A stretch of DNA of 64,000 bases from an uncultured Muribaculaceae bacterium (lineage in GTDB: Bacteria; Bacteroidota; Bacteroidia; Bacteroidales; Muribaculaceae): assembly GCA_947628305.1 (NCBI GenBank), contig CANQZG010000004.1, forward strand, positions 1 through 64,000. Direction: 5' to 3'. Every line of letters starts with the position of its first letter. The first letter of the stretch is position 1. A program made the translations under genes and the position numbers. Shown here one piece after another: positions 35,868 to 43,988 of the stretch. Below the pieces are notes generated by a model that saw nothing but the letters and a program-made list of their open reading frames with translations, was not told where the DNA came from and searched no databases.

Positions 35868-37439
35868 ATGAAACTACAACTCCCTCCACGCATCAACGGT
35901 TCACCCGAGACAATCGAGACATCTGACCGCCCCGTGACCATTGTCGGCGCCAACGGCTCCGGCAAGACACGGTTTGCCCATCGGCTCGCACAGTCGCTCG
36001 GCGAACGTGCATTTCTACTGAAATCAATCAACGCCCTGAACATCGACACCATCGAGGACCCAACGACAGAGAGTGTCAACTCCCTGTACCACCGTCGGTT
36101 GGGACATACGACACTGCTCCGCTCCGATATACGTGGCGAACTGAACCGCATGATTGCCCTGATGCTACACGAGGAAATGCTGAACCTGCTCGAGTACAAG
36201 ACGCGGACACTGACCGACCCCGGCGCACACATGCAGCCGACACGTCTCGACCGACTGACACGCCTGTGGCACGAGGTGTTTCCCGACAACCGCATCCTCG
36301 TCAACCAAGGCGAACTCCTGTTCTCAAGTCCCAAGGGGAGCGACACCTATTCGGTCAACCGCCTGTCGGCCGGCGAGATGGCAGTCATGTACCATATAGG
36401 CTGTGCGCTCTATGCCCCGGAGGGCGCGATGATTTTCGTTGACAATCCGGGGATGTTCCTGCATCCCACCATCATACGCTCCCTGTGGGACAGCATCGAG
36501 CAACTGCGCGATGACTGCTCATTTGTCTACATCACCCACGACATCGACTTCGTGTCATCGCGAGGCGAGGGAACGGTGGTGTGGGTACGCGACTACGACC
36601 CCGCACGCGTCGAGTGGGACTATGACATCCTTTCCCCCGCCGACGGAATACCCGAGGATGTCTACCTCTCAATCATCGGTGCACGCAAGCCGGTACTGTT
36701 CATCGAGGGGGACGGTGTCAATTCAATCGACGCCAAACTATATCCCCTCGTTTTCAAGGAATACACCGTCAAATCTCTCGGAAGCTGCGGACGCGTTATC
36801 GAGGCCACGAGGGCATTCAACAACCTCAACGGCTTCCACAACCTCGACTCCTACGGCATTGTCGACCGCGACCGTCGCGACGCTCATGAGGTCGAATACC
36901 TGCGCAGCCGCAAGGTTCTTGTCCCCGATGTCGCTGAAATCGAGAATATCCTCATGCTCGAGGAGGTCGTGCGCACCGTTGCCTCGGCCAACGGACGCGA
37001 TGAACACAAGGCGTTTGACAAGGTGCGCCGGTCGATTATCAAGCTGTTTGCCGGCGACCTCCGTTCACAGGCATTACTCCACACCCGCCACCGTGTCAAA
37101 ATGACCGTTGAACGGCGCATCGACGGACGTTTCAACAACATCAACAGTCTCGAGACCCATGTCAACGAACTCGTCCATGCAATCAACCCGCGCGGGCTCT
37201 ACGAAGGATTCTGCCGCGAATTCAACCGATATGTCCACGATAATGACTACGCCTCGATACTCCGCGTCTACAACCGCAAGTCGATGCTCGCCGAAAGCAA
37301 CGCCGCCTTCCACTGCGGCCTCAAATCCCACGACAAACGCGACTACATCCAGGCCGTCCTCGCCATCCTCCGTCAGGATACCCCCGCCGCCGACCGCCTC
37401 CGCACCGCCGTCAAACGTTGTTTCGGCCTCGCCCCATGA
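35868..37439 (+). CDS. AAA ATPase fused to DUF4435 (TOPRIM-like) domain
   Basis: VGANGSGKTRFAHRL, NRLSAGEMAVMYHIG, AMIFVDNPGMFLHP, YITHDIDF; DUF4435 motifs KPVLFIEGDGVNSIDAKLYPLVF, GIVDRDRRD, VPDVAEIENILML. Confidence 0.8.
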   Translation: MKLQLPPRINGSPETIETSDRPVTIVGANGSGKTRFAHRLAQSLGERAFLLKSINALNIDTIEDPTTESVNSLYHRRLGHTTLLRSDIRGELNRMIALMLHEEMLNLLEYKTRTLTDPGAHMQPTRLDRLTRLWHEVFPDNRILVNQGELLFSSPKGSDTYSVNRLSAGEMAVMYHIGCALYAPEGAMIFVDNPGMFLHPTIIRSLWDSIEQLRDDCSFVYITHDIDFVSSRGEGTVVWVRDYDPARVEWDYDILSPADGIPEDVYLSIIGARKPVLFIEGDGVNSIDAKLYPLVFKEYTVKSLGSCGRVIEATRAFNNLNGFHNLDSYGIVDRDRRDAHEVEYLRSRKVLVPDVAEIENILMLEEVVRTVASANGRDEHKAFDKVRRSIIKLFAGDLRSQALLHTRHRVKMTVERRIDGRFNNINSLETHVNELVHAINPRGLYEGFCREFNRYVHDNDYASILRVYNRKSMLAESNAAFHCGLKSHDKRDYIQAVLAILRQDTPAADRLRTAVKRCFGLAP

Positions 37440-37455
37440 CCCTCGCCCGGATGAA

Positions 37456-37490
37456 ATTCCTAATTCCTAATTCCCAATTCCTAATTGATT
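37456..37490. repeat. Heptad-like tandem repeat (AATTCCT)n upstream of menA
   Basis: aattcctaattcctaattcccaattcctaatt. Confidence 0.7.
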
Positions 37491-37492
37491 AA

Positions 37493-38359
37493 ATGCTCAA
37501 GTATTGGATAGAAGCCATGCGGCTCCGCACACTGCCCGTATCGGTGGCGGGCGTAATTCTCGCGACAGGATTCGCCGTAGCCCACGGCTGTTTCAGCCTC
37601 ACGGTGACGCTCCTGTGCCTAACATTCGCCGTACTGGCTCAAATCGCCTCCAATTTTGCTAACGAATATTACGACTACGTCGGCGGTCTCGACCGTAAAG
37701 GCCGTGAAGGCCCACGCCGAGGTGTCACCGAGGGCGAAATAACCCCGGACGCAATGAAACGCGCCACGTTCATCACCCTCGCGCTGGCGACCGCCACAGG
37801 ATGCTCACTGATTTATTACGGCGGGTGGTTGCTCATCGCCGTCGGCGCGGTAATCCTCGTCGGCGTGCTCGCCTACAGCACCGGCCCTTATCCACTCTCC
37901 CACCACGGCCTCGGCGAAGTCGCCGTCATTTTCTTCTTCGGCATAATCCCCGTGACATTCACCTACTGGCTACAGTCCCACCAATGGGACACCGATATAA
38001 TCCTCGCCTCGGTATCGGCCGGATTGATGGGCGCGAACGTCCTGATTGTCAACAATTACCGCGACCGCGATGATGACCGCGCCGTGGGCAAACGCACCCT
38101 CGCCGTCCGTTGGGGCGCACGCCCCGTCGCCACCCTCTACCTTTTTAACGGCTACATCGCCGTCGCCCTCATGACCGCATCCTGGGCGACACTCCCGCCG
38201 TGGACATGGCTGCTGCCCGTGGCCTACCTCACCCTCCACACAATTCTATATTGGCGCATCACCTCCCGCCACGGCGCAGCCCTCAACCCTCTCCTCGGCC
38301 TCACCGCCCTCGCCATGCTGCTCTACTGCACCGCTTTCACCCTCGCCACTCTCGCCTGA
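37493..38359 (+). CDS. menA: 1,4-dihydroxy-2-naphthoate polyprenyltransferase
   Basis: ASNFANEYYDYVGGLDRKGREGPRRGVTEGEITPDAMKRA; NYRDRDDDRAVGKRTLAVRWG; multi-TM UbiA family. Confidence 0.9.
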   Translation: MLKYWIEAMRLRTLPVSVAGVILATGFAVAHGCFSLTVTLLCLTFAVLAQIASNFANEYYDYVGGLDRKGREGPRRGVTEGEITPDAMKRATFITLALATATGCSLIYYGGWLLIAVGAVILVGVLAYSTGPYPLSHHGLGEVAVIFFFGIIPVTFTYWLQSHQWDTDIILASVSAGLMGANVLIVNNYRDRDDDRAVGKRTLAVRWGARPVATLYLFNGYIAVALMTASWATLPPWTWLLPVAYLTLHTILYWRITSRHGAALNPLLGLTALAMLLYCTAFTLATLA

Positions 38360-38620
38360 AAGGCCGCGGCATTGGATTGTGAAGCAATCATTTCGGATAG
38401 CCATGGATTTCGCTCCGCTCAATCCATGGGAAGATGACAACATGATAAATGTTTCTGAAAGAATCATTTATGATAATGAATCTTTCAGATTCAAACCGAC
38501 GTTTTGCCTCCCTACCGTGGGTCTCGCCTGACGGCTCGGCCCACGGATATTATAAACGATTGCTTCGCAATCTGATTCATACACATTTCGGACGCGCACG
38601 TTGGCGCGTCCCTACGATTC
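38360..38620. repeat. Multi-hairpin intergenic repeat, family 2, ending in a REP-like hairpin-CTAC
   Basis: GGATTGTGAAGCAATC, CCATGGATT..AATCCATGG, TCTGAAAGAATCATTTATGATAATGAATCTTTCAGA, CCGTGGG..CCCACGG, GGACGCGCACGTTGGCGCGTCCCTACGATT. Confidence 0.8.
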
Positions 38621-38649
38621 CGCCGTGGCACGGTCGCAAAAACGACGCA

Positions 38650-38675
38650 GGGCGACCGAAAATCGGTCGCCCTGC
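38650..38675. terminator. GC-rich hairpin between convergent genes
   Basis: AGGGCGACCGAAAATCGGTCGCCCT. Confidence 0.5.
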
Positions 38676-38700
38676 TGATATTATCTACGGGTTATTTGGG

Positions 38701-40653
38701 TTATTTCACAATCACTTTGGTGACGGTGTTGCCCTGACGGCGGATATAGAGACCGCCGACAGCGGGGTTCTCTACGCGTACGCCCTGCAGATTGAAATAT
38801 TCTACCGCAGCATTGCTGTCATCAACACCGATTTCGTCAATGCCTGTGGTTTGATTACCCACATGAACATCGAGGGCATAGACAGGTGAATTATAAGCAT
38901 TGGAATAGCGCATAAAATATTCCAATTTACCGGGTTTTGTAAATTGAATACCATTCCCTTCATATAACGTGTATCCTTCAGTGCCTGCTACATCACCTCC
39001 GGCAGTAGGCATCGGTGTATCTTCATTGCTTGACTTATAATAGATATCAACAGTCACAGGAACCTCTCCGAATGAAATCACGCCGCCTTCTTCAGGAAGT
39101 TTAATCGCCTCATTCTCAATTTCAGCAATTTCGTCCCCAACCTTTACATCAAGCACGGGGAACACGTTCAGTCGAAGAATCGCCATACCGGGAAGATAAC
39201 TGTCGGTGGCATCGCTGTGGGCACGCAGGGTGTAGACACCGACTTTATTTATCGTAATCGACAACTTTCCGTCAACTTCATTAAGAGTATATTCTCCGTC
39301 ATTCAGACAGTCTATTGAATACTTGGCATCAACCCCATTAGGATTATTAACCTTATTTATTTCAGTCTCAACCCCAACGGTTGTATTATAAACCGTCTTA
39401 TCAAATGACAGATTGGCAATCTGCATATTAGATTTTTCATCTTTCCATATCACAGTTATTGATTGTAACGGTTTAGCTGACGAGGCCGTATTAGTAAAGG
39501 TAACTTCACTTATTTTCTCTCCATTGGGTATCCATTCCCTCAATCCAGTACCCTCCGTTGATATTGATATATTTCCTTTATCAACATCCCAATCCTTGGT
39601 GGTATTAATTGTAATTTTTTCTATGCTGCCCTTTGTTTCATCATTGTTCGGCACCGAAATTGTAAACGACCCATTCTGTCCGAAACGCAAATCGTGGGAA
39701 GATGCTCCGTATGAACGATGTTTTCCCTTCATTGTAATGGATACATTGCCCTCTGTTATAGTCCTGTCGGCTGTATCATACTGATTGTCTGTCCTGGTTG
39801 TCATCCCATAGGGGTCTTTTGTCGTGAAATCAAAAGTCACCCTATTTGCCGGTACCTCACTCGGGTCTTGAACAACGACTGTATAATCAGCGGTCTCTGC
39901 ACGATAGTTCTCTGTAGCCGGAACTGATGCAGTAATTGTCACTGAGCCGGCCTTCTTTACATCTTCGGGAAGAATCTGCCCTGTTGCCTCATTTACCGCA
40001 ACCGTTTCAGGGTCAGATGAGGTATAGGTAATCACGCCGTCACCTATTTGCTTTGCAGCTTCCCAGACAACACCTACGCCCAACTTTCCGTAGCGTACCT
40101 CTCTGTCAAAACGCAATTCAGGAGACGATAGTTGCGGGCCTTCATCGTAGGTTATCACTATCTTAACAAGATATTGTGCGTTACTACCTTTAGCCGAAAG
40201 GCTTAAATGAAAAAATTGACGGTTTACATCTATTTTTGAGACATCAAACACTGTAGATGTCGCTGTGCCTGATACTGCAACTGAATTGGCTGCAGAAGCA
40301 CTAACAGGTGTTTTTATCTCTGTCTCACCAACACCGACAACCCATGTTCCACCTGTAGCAGACTTTGTGATTAATTCGACTTTCTGAATATTGGGAATCG
40401 CCGTAGTATTATATAATACAAAACCGCCGGTTCCTGCATTTTTAACTTTTATCTGCCCGGTTGACGGATTTATCTGATTTGCAGTAAATGAGGTTTCTCC
40501 GATAGAGAAAGTAATATTATTCTCAATATAACTACCCGAGGTACTATTCAGACTTTTCGGCGTAATCTCGATTGTCTTAACCTCGGCGGAGAGATTTACC
40601 CCCCCCCAGATGTTAAGAAGGGTTAATAACGAAATAAGTAATAGTTTTTTCAT
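38701..40653 (-). CDS. Secreted protein with C-terminal YFNLQGVRV...GLYIRRQG tag
   Basis: Signal peptide MKKLLLISLLTLLNIWGGVNLSA; C-terminus AVEYFNLQGVRVENPAVGGLYIRRQGNTVTKVIVK. Confidence 0.75.
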   Translation of the reverse strand: MKKLLLISLLTLLNIWGGVNLSAEVKTIEITPKSLNSTSGSYIENNITFSIGETSFTANQINPSTGQIKVKNAGTGGFVLYNTTAIPNIQKVELITKSATGGTWVVGVGETEIKTPVSASAANSVAVSGTATSTVFDVSKIDVNRQFFHLSLSAKGSNAQYLVKIVITYDEGPQLSSPELRFDREVRYGKLGVGVVWEAAKQIGDGVITYTSSDPETVAVNEATGQILPEDVKKAGSVTITASVPATENYRAETADYTVVVQDPSEVPANRVTFDFTTKDPYGMTTRTDNQYDTADRTITEGNVSITMKGKHRSYGASSHDLRFGQNGSFTISVPNNDETKGSIEKITINTTKDWDVDKGNISISTEGTGLREWIPNGEKISEVTFTNTASSAKPLQSITVIWKDEKSNMQIANLSFDKTVYNTTVGVETEINKVNNPNGVDAKYSIDCLNDGEYTLNEVDGKLSITINKVGVYTLRAHSDATDSYLPGMAILRLNVFPVLDVKVGDEIAEIENEAIKLPEEGGVISFGEVPVTVDIYYKSSNEDTPMPTAGGDVAGTEGYTLYEGNGIQFTKPGKLEYFMRYSNAYNSPVYALDVHVGNQTTGIDEIGVDDSNAAVEYFNLQGVRVENPAVGGLYIRRQGNTVTKVIVK

Positions 40654-40741
40654 ATCCGATTGATTTATTTGGTTTAATAAATTTATTCATATTCAGGCCC
40701 TTATTTCTTTCAGCCCGTGACTGATTTCGGCGGACTTGTAC

Positions 40742-40862
40742 GGTCGCGACATGTCGCGACCCAATAACAATTCTCGCCTGAAAGGCCGTGGCATGCCACG
40801 ACCCTACTCGTTGCAACGGATTTCAGCGAATTCGTAGGGACGCGCCAACGTGCGCGTCCGTC
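40742..40862. repeat. Cluster of REP-like hairpins
   Basis: GGTCGCGACATGTCGCGACC (40742-40761), GGCCGTGGCATGCCACGACC+CTAC, GTAG+GGACGCGCCAACGTGCGCGTCC. Confidence 0.7.
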
Positions 40863-40984
40863 ATTGCAACCACATTTACAAAAATATAGATTTTTATAGA
40901 CATATTATCCGTTATCCCCGATAAATTTCACCCACCCGCCATTTTTAACATAATTTAAACACATTGAGAATCAGCGACACCCCG

Positions 40985-41245
40985 TACGGCCGTGGCATTG
41001 GATTGCGAAGCAATCATTGTGGATAGCCATGGATTGAGCAGAGCGAAATCCATGGGAAGATGACAACATGATAAATGTTTCTGAAAGAATCATTTATGAT
41101 AATGAATCTTTCAGACTCAAACCGACATTTTGTCTCCCTACCGTGGGTCTCGCCTTTCGGCTCGGCCCACAGCTATTATAAACGATTGCTTCGCAATCTG
41201 ATGCCGACACATTTCAGACGCGAACGTAGTCGCGTCCCTACGATT
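40985..41245. repeat. Multi-hairpin intergenic repeat, family 2, ending in a REP-like hairpin-CTAC
   Basis: GGATTGCGAAGCAATC, CCATGGATtgagcagagcgaaATCCATGG, TTTCTGAAAGAATCATTTATGATAATGAATCTTTCAGA, GACGCGAACGTAGTCGCGTCCCTACG. Confidence 0.8.
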
Positions 41246-41320
41246 CCACCACCGTCCACGTATGGTCGCGGCATTATCGCCCCCCAACTCCTAATTCCTC
41301 ATTCCCAATTCCTCATTGAA

Positions 41321-41755
41321 TCACATCCAAGCGCCGGGACGGCCGGCAGGACGATAGGATGCCGCGAGCATTCCGCGTATATCGGCGACAGCGGTGTCAA
41401 ACGCCTCCCGATGAGCCGTGCCTCCATCCTCCCGCGCCATCGACAGCACATAATGGGTCAACCCCTCCTCAAGACGATGCCTGACAACCGATGCGACCCC
41501 CGTGGAGTCATCCCCCTTGAACTCGATTGTCAGCAAATCTTCATCACCCCGACCGCTGCCGACATCGGTATCGGCGACATGCTTCAACAGTCCCATAACC
41601 ACGACCGCCGCACCGTTATCAACCAACACCTCCAACGCGGGCGACTCATCACGCGTCAACACCGCCGACCCGTCACGCCGACCATCCAACACCTCCAGTG
41701 CCGACATCGCCAGCACCGATTCAACGATTCTCTCCTTTGATATTACGATTTTCAT
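41321..41755 (-). CDS. Hypothetical protein in portal-like island
   Basis: Complete 144-aa ORF, 3 bp from the upstream ORF; same strand as portal-like gene. Confidence 0.55.
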   Translation of the reverse strand: MKIVISKERIVESVLAMSALEVLDGRRDGSAVLTRDESPALEVLVDNGAAVVVMGLLKHVADTDVGSGRGDEDLLTIEFKGDDSTGVASVVRHRLEEGLTHYVLSMAREDGGTAHREAFDTAVADIRGMLAASYRPAGRPGAWM

Positions 41756-41758
41756 GAT

Positions 41759-42145
41759 TTATTTACGATAATGTCTCATCTTGTTAAACACCTGCATGGC
41801 CGTACGCGGGGCCATGAAAAAACTCGATGCCGTCGCCCCGCTCAACACGTGGGCGATTGCCTCATAACGGCGCATGCCCCGCGACTGCATCAACGCCGTC
41901 ACCTTTCCCTCGATTTCGCGCCACATCGCCATGCGCTCACGCTTGCGCGACTCTTTCCCCGGCGAGGAATACCGCCGCAGCTTGCGTGTCGCATGGTAAT
42001 ATGACACATAATAACCAGGAGCGGGCGACTCCGCCACCTCCCTGACGATTTCCCCCACGGGACGGTGGCGGTTGTAGCTGCGCCCGAGCGCATCACAACA
42101 CGCCTTGTAGAAGTCCCGGTTGCGTTTTTCTGAAAATTCAAGCAT
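41759..42145 (-). CDS. Hypothetical basic protein in portal-like island
   Basis: Complete 128-aa ORF; start codon abuts MITE A. Confidence 0.6.
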   Translation of the reverse strand: MLEFSEKRNRDFYKACCDALGRSYNRHRPVGEIVREVAESPAPGYYVSYYHATRKLRRYSSPGKESRKRERMAMWREIEGKVTALMQSRGMRRYEAIAHVLSGATASSFFMAPRTAMQVFNKMRHYRK

Positions 42146-42346
42146 AAGTAACAGTTCAAAATTAAACGATATTATTATCTCTAAGTAACTCTCTTTCTTT
42201 ATCTTTCATACTCTCTGCGGTTTTATTTCGGTCAAAAATCGACGCTTTCATCGGTCGTTTATGTCTATAAACTCCCTTTTCAATCATCGATTTTCCCTCG
42301 AAATAAATCTCGCACATAGTATAAATTAATTATGAACAGTTACTTA
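42145..42346. mobile_element. MITE-like element A, copy 2
   Basis: TAAGTAACAGTTCA (42145-42158) / TGAACAGTTACTTA (42333-42346); near-identical to 1554-1754. Confidence 0.85.
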
Positions 42347-42426
42347 AAAATTTGTTTTTATTATCCGATACCGCAAAGATAACATCGACATGTGCAAGAA
42401 TCAAGCATATCAATGTTAATATTGTG

Positions 42427-43839
42427 TTAATATGGTAATTTTACCACACGTGTTTCATCTATCAATCTGTTACGCGTGAGCCTGAATGACATAAACGAAT
42501 TGAAGATGTCGAGCAGCGCGATTTCAGAGTTACGCATCGAGTTCTCGTAGGCCGATGCCGACATATTACCCGGTGGAGTGTGCCCCTGCAACGCCCCGCT
42601 CACACCCGAAATAGTCTCAATCAGTTTCAATTCCTGCGCCAACAGTTCGCTCGCGCCCGCATTTGCCCCGTTAGAACTGACCTGTTCAGGCTTCAGGCCA
42701 CGCGCCCCGCCACAGTAGGGCAACACACCGTTGGGACGGCTCCACTCCCGCGACACATCAAAATAGTCCATCTCCTTGGGCAACGCCTCGACCGGGAACA
42801 GCAACACCCCCTTGGCCGATGTCGTCATTATGTGGTCTATGAGCGTAATCAAGCGGTTTATATAACGCTGCTGGTCAACGATATCCTCGACAAACGAATG
42901 GATTTCGCCATCGGTCATCGGGTAAAACTTGATTGCGAAAGGATGCAACCCGTGGGCGTAGGGCGAATCCCCCTCCTGCAACACCTCTCCGTTGGGCGCG
43001 AAATAACGGTAGTGCCATCGCACAGTCATCTTGGGGTACGCCACAATCTCCGCACGTCCATGACGGCGACGGTTACGGTTAACCGTGGCAAGACGGTCTT
43101 TGCCACCCCCTCGCAGCGTGAACCTGACAGCACGCTCCGGGTCGTGACATTTAATGATGCTGCGGGTCTCGAGCGTCCACACTTCGATGACACGGCATCG
43201 TCCCAGCTCGGCCGAACGGAAAAACTCCGGCTCGCCACCCTCCTCACCCACTCCGCTGTCGTCACGCCAAAGGGACGACAGGCGGGCGACACGTTCAGGC
43301 TCTCCACGGCCGAAACGCATGATGACCTCGCGCAGACTCATGTCATGCAACATGCCCGCAATCTCGACATCATGGCTGCGCGGGTCACTGAATCGGTTGA
43401 CAAAGAACCGCTCGGGACTGACATTGTCGACCCACACACCGTCGCCCCCTATACGCCGCTCTTTGACGATACGCTGCACCGCGCATCCCGATATCAGGAA
43501 CTCCTCAAGCATCCTGCAATCCAGTTCCTCGAGCATATTGCGTGACGCAACCGCGACATCGACTCCGTCATCTTTACGCTGCGACAAGTCATAGCGGAAA
43601 CGCCCCACCACACTCTTAACCAACTGGCGTATCAGATTATTGGTCAACGGAGTCTTCCCGCTCATCGACGCATATTCCCCCTCGCTCATCCGTTTCCCCT
43701 CGGGGGTGGTGATAATGTCATCCCACTGCCGCCCGTAGGTGTAACCTTTCAGACGACGCCTTTTCTCTCGCAGCGACCCACACTGCATCCATGCCTCGTA
43801 GGCCGCCGTCAACACTTGATTGTCATTGTTGTTATTCAT
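42427..43839 (-). CDS. Phage-portal-like protein
   Basis: KGYTYGRQWDDIITTPEGKRMSEGEYASMSGKTPLTNNLIRQLVKSVVGRFR N-terminus, HPFAIKFYPMTDGEIHSFVEDIVDQQRYINRLITLIDHI, ISGVSGALQGHTPPGNMSASAYENSMRNSEIALLDIFNSF portal-like C-terminal region. Confidence 0.55.
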   Translation of the reverse strand: MNNNNDNQVLTAAYEAWMQCGSLREKRRRLKGYTYGRQWDDIITTPEGKRMSEGEYASMSGKTPLTNNLIRQLVKSVVGRFRYDLSQRKDDGVDVAVASRNMLEELDCRMLEEFLISGCAVQRIVKERRIGGDGVWVDNVSPERFFVNRFSDPRSHDVEIAGMLHDMSLREVIMRFGRGEPERVARLSSLWRDDSGVGEEGGEPEFFRSAELGRCRVIEVWTLETRSIIKCHDPERAVRFTLRGGGKDRLATVNRNRRRHGRAEIVAYPKMTVRWHYRYFAPNGEVLQEGDSPYAHGLHPFAIKFYPMTDGEIHSFVEDIVDQQRYINRLITLIDHIMTTSAKGVLLFPVEALPKEMDYFDVSREWSRPNGVLPYCGGARGLKPEQVSSNGANAGASELLAQELKLIETISGVSGALQGHTPPGNMSASAYENSMRNSEIALLDIFNSFMSFRLTRNRLIDETRVVKLPY

Positions 43840-43862
43840 AATATTAATTTTATTGAATCCTT

Positions 43863-43987
43863 ATCGTAGGGACGCGCCAACGTGCGCGTCCTCCATTACA
43901 AATAGCTGATAATCAGCAATTCCATCGGACGCGTCCGTTGACGCGTCCCTACGATTTCTCATAAAACATTAGTTTTGCGACACCCTA
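43863..43987. repeat. REP/BIME-like intergenic element
   Basis: GTAG+GGACGCGCCAACGTGCGCGTCC (43870-43891); GGACGCGTCCGTTGACGCGTCC (43927-43948)+CTAC; TTTTGCGACACCCT end. Confidence 0.8.
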
Positions 43988-43988
43988 C

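Noticed and set aside
35765-36346. 193-aa minus-strand ORF
   Set aside because: Antisense to the AAA-DUF4435 gene and overlapping the helicase start.
41075-41740. 221-aa plus-strand ORF (MFLKESFMIMNLSDSN...)
   Set aside because: Begins inside the multi-hairpin repeat and continues antisense to 41321-41755; a similar spurious start occurs at 38449 in another repeat copy.
42580-43545. 321-aa plus-strand ORF
   Set aside because: Antisense to the portal-like gene, which has the more protein-like composition and recognisable motifs.
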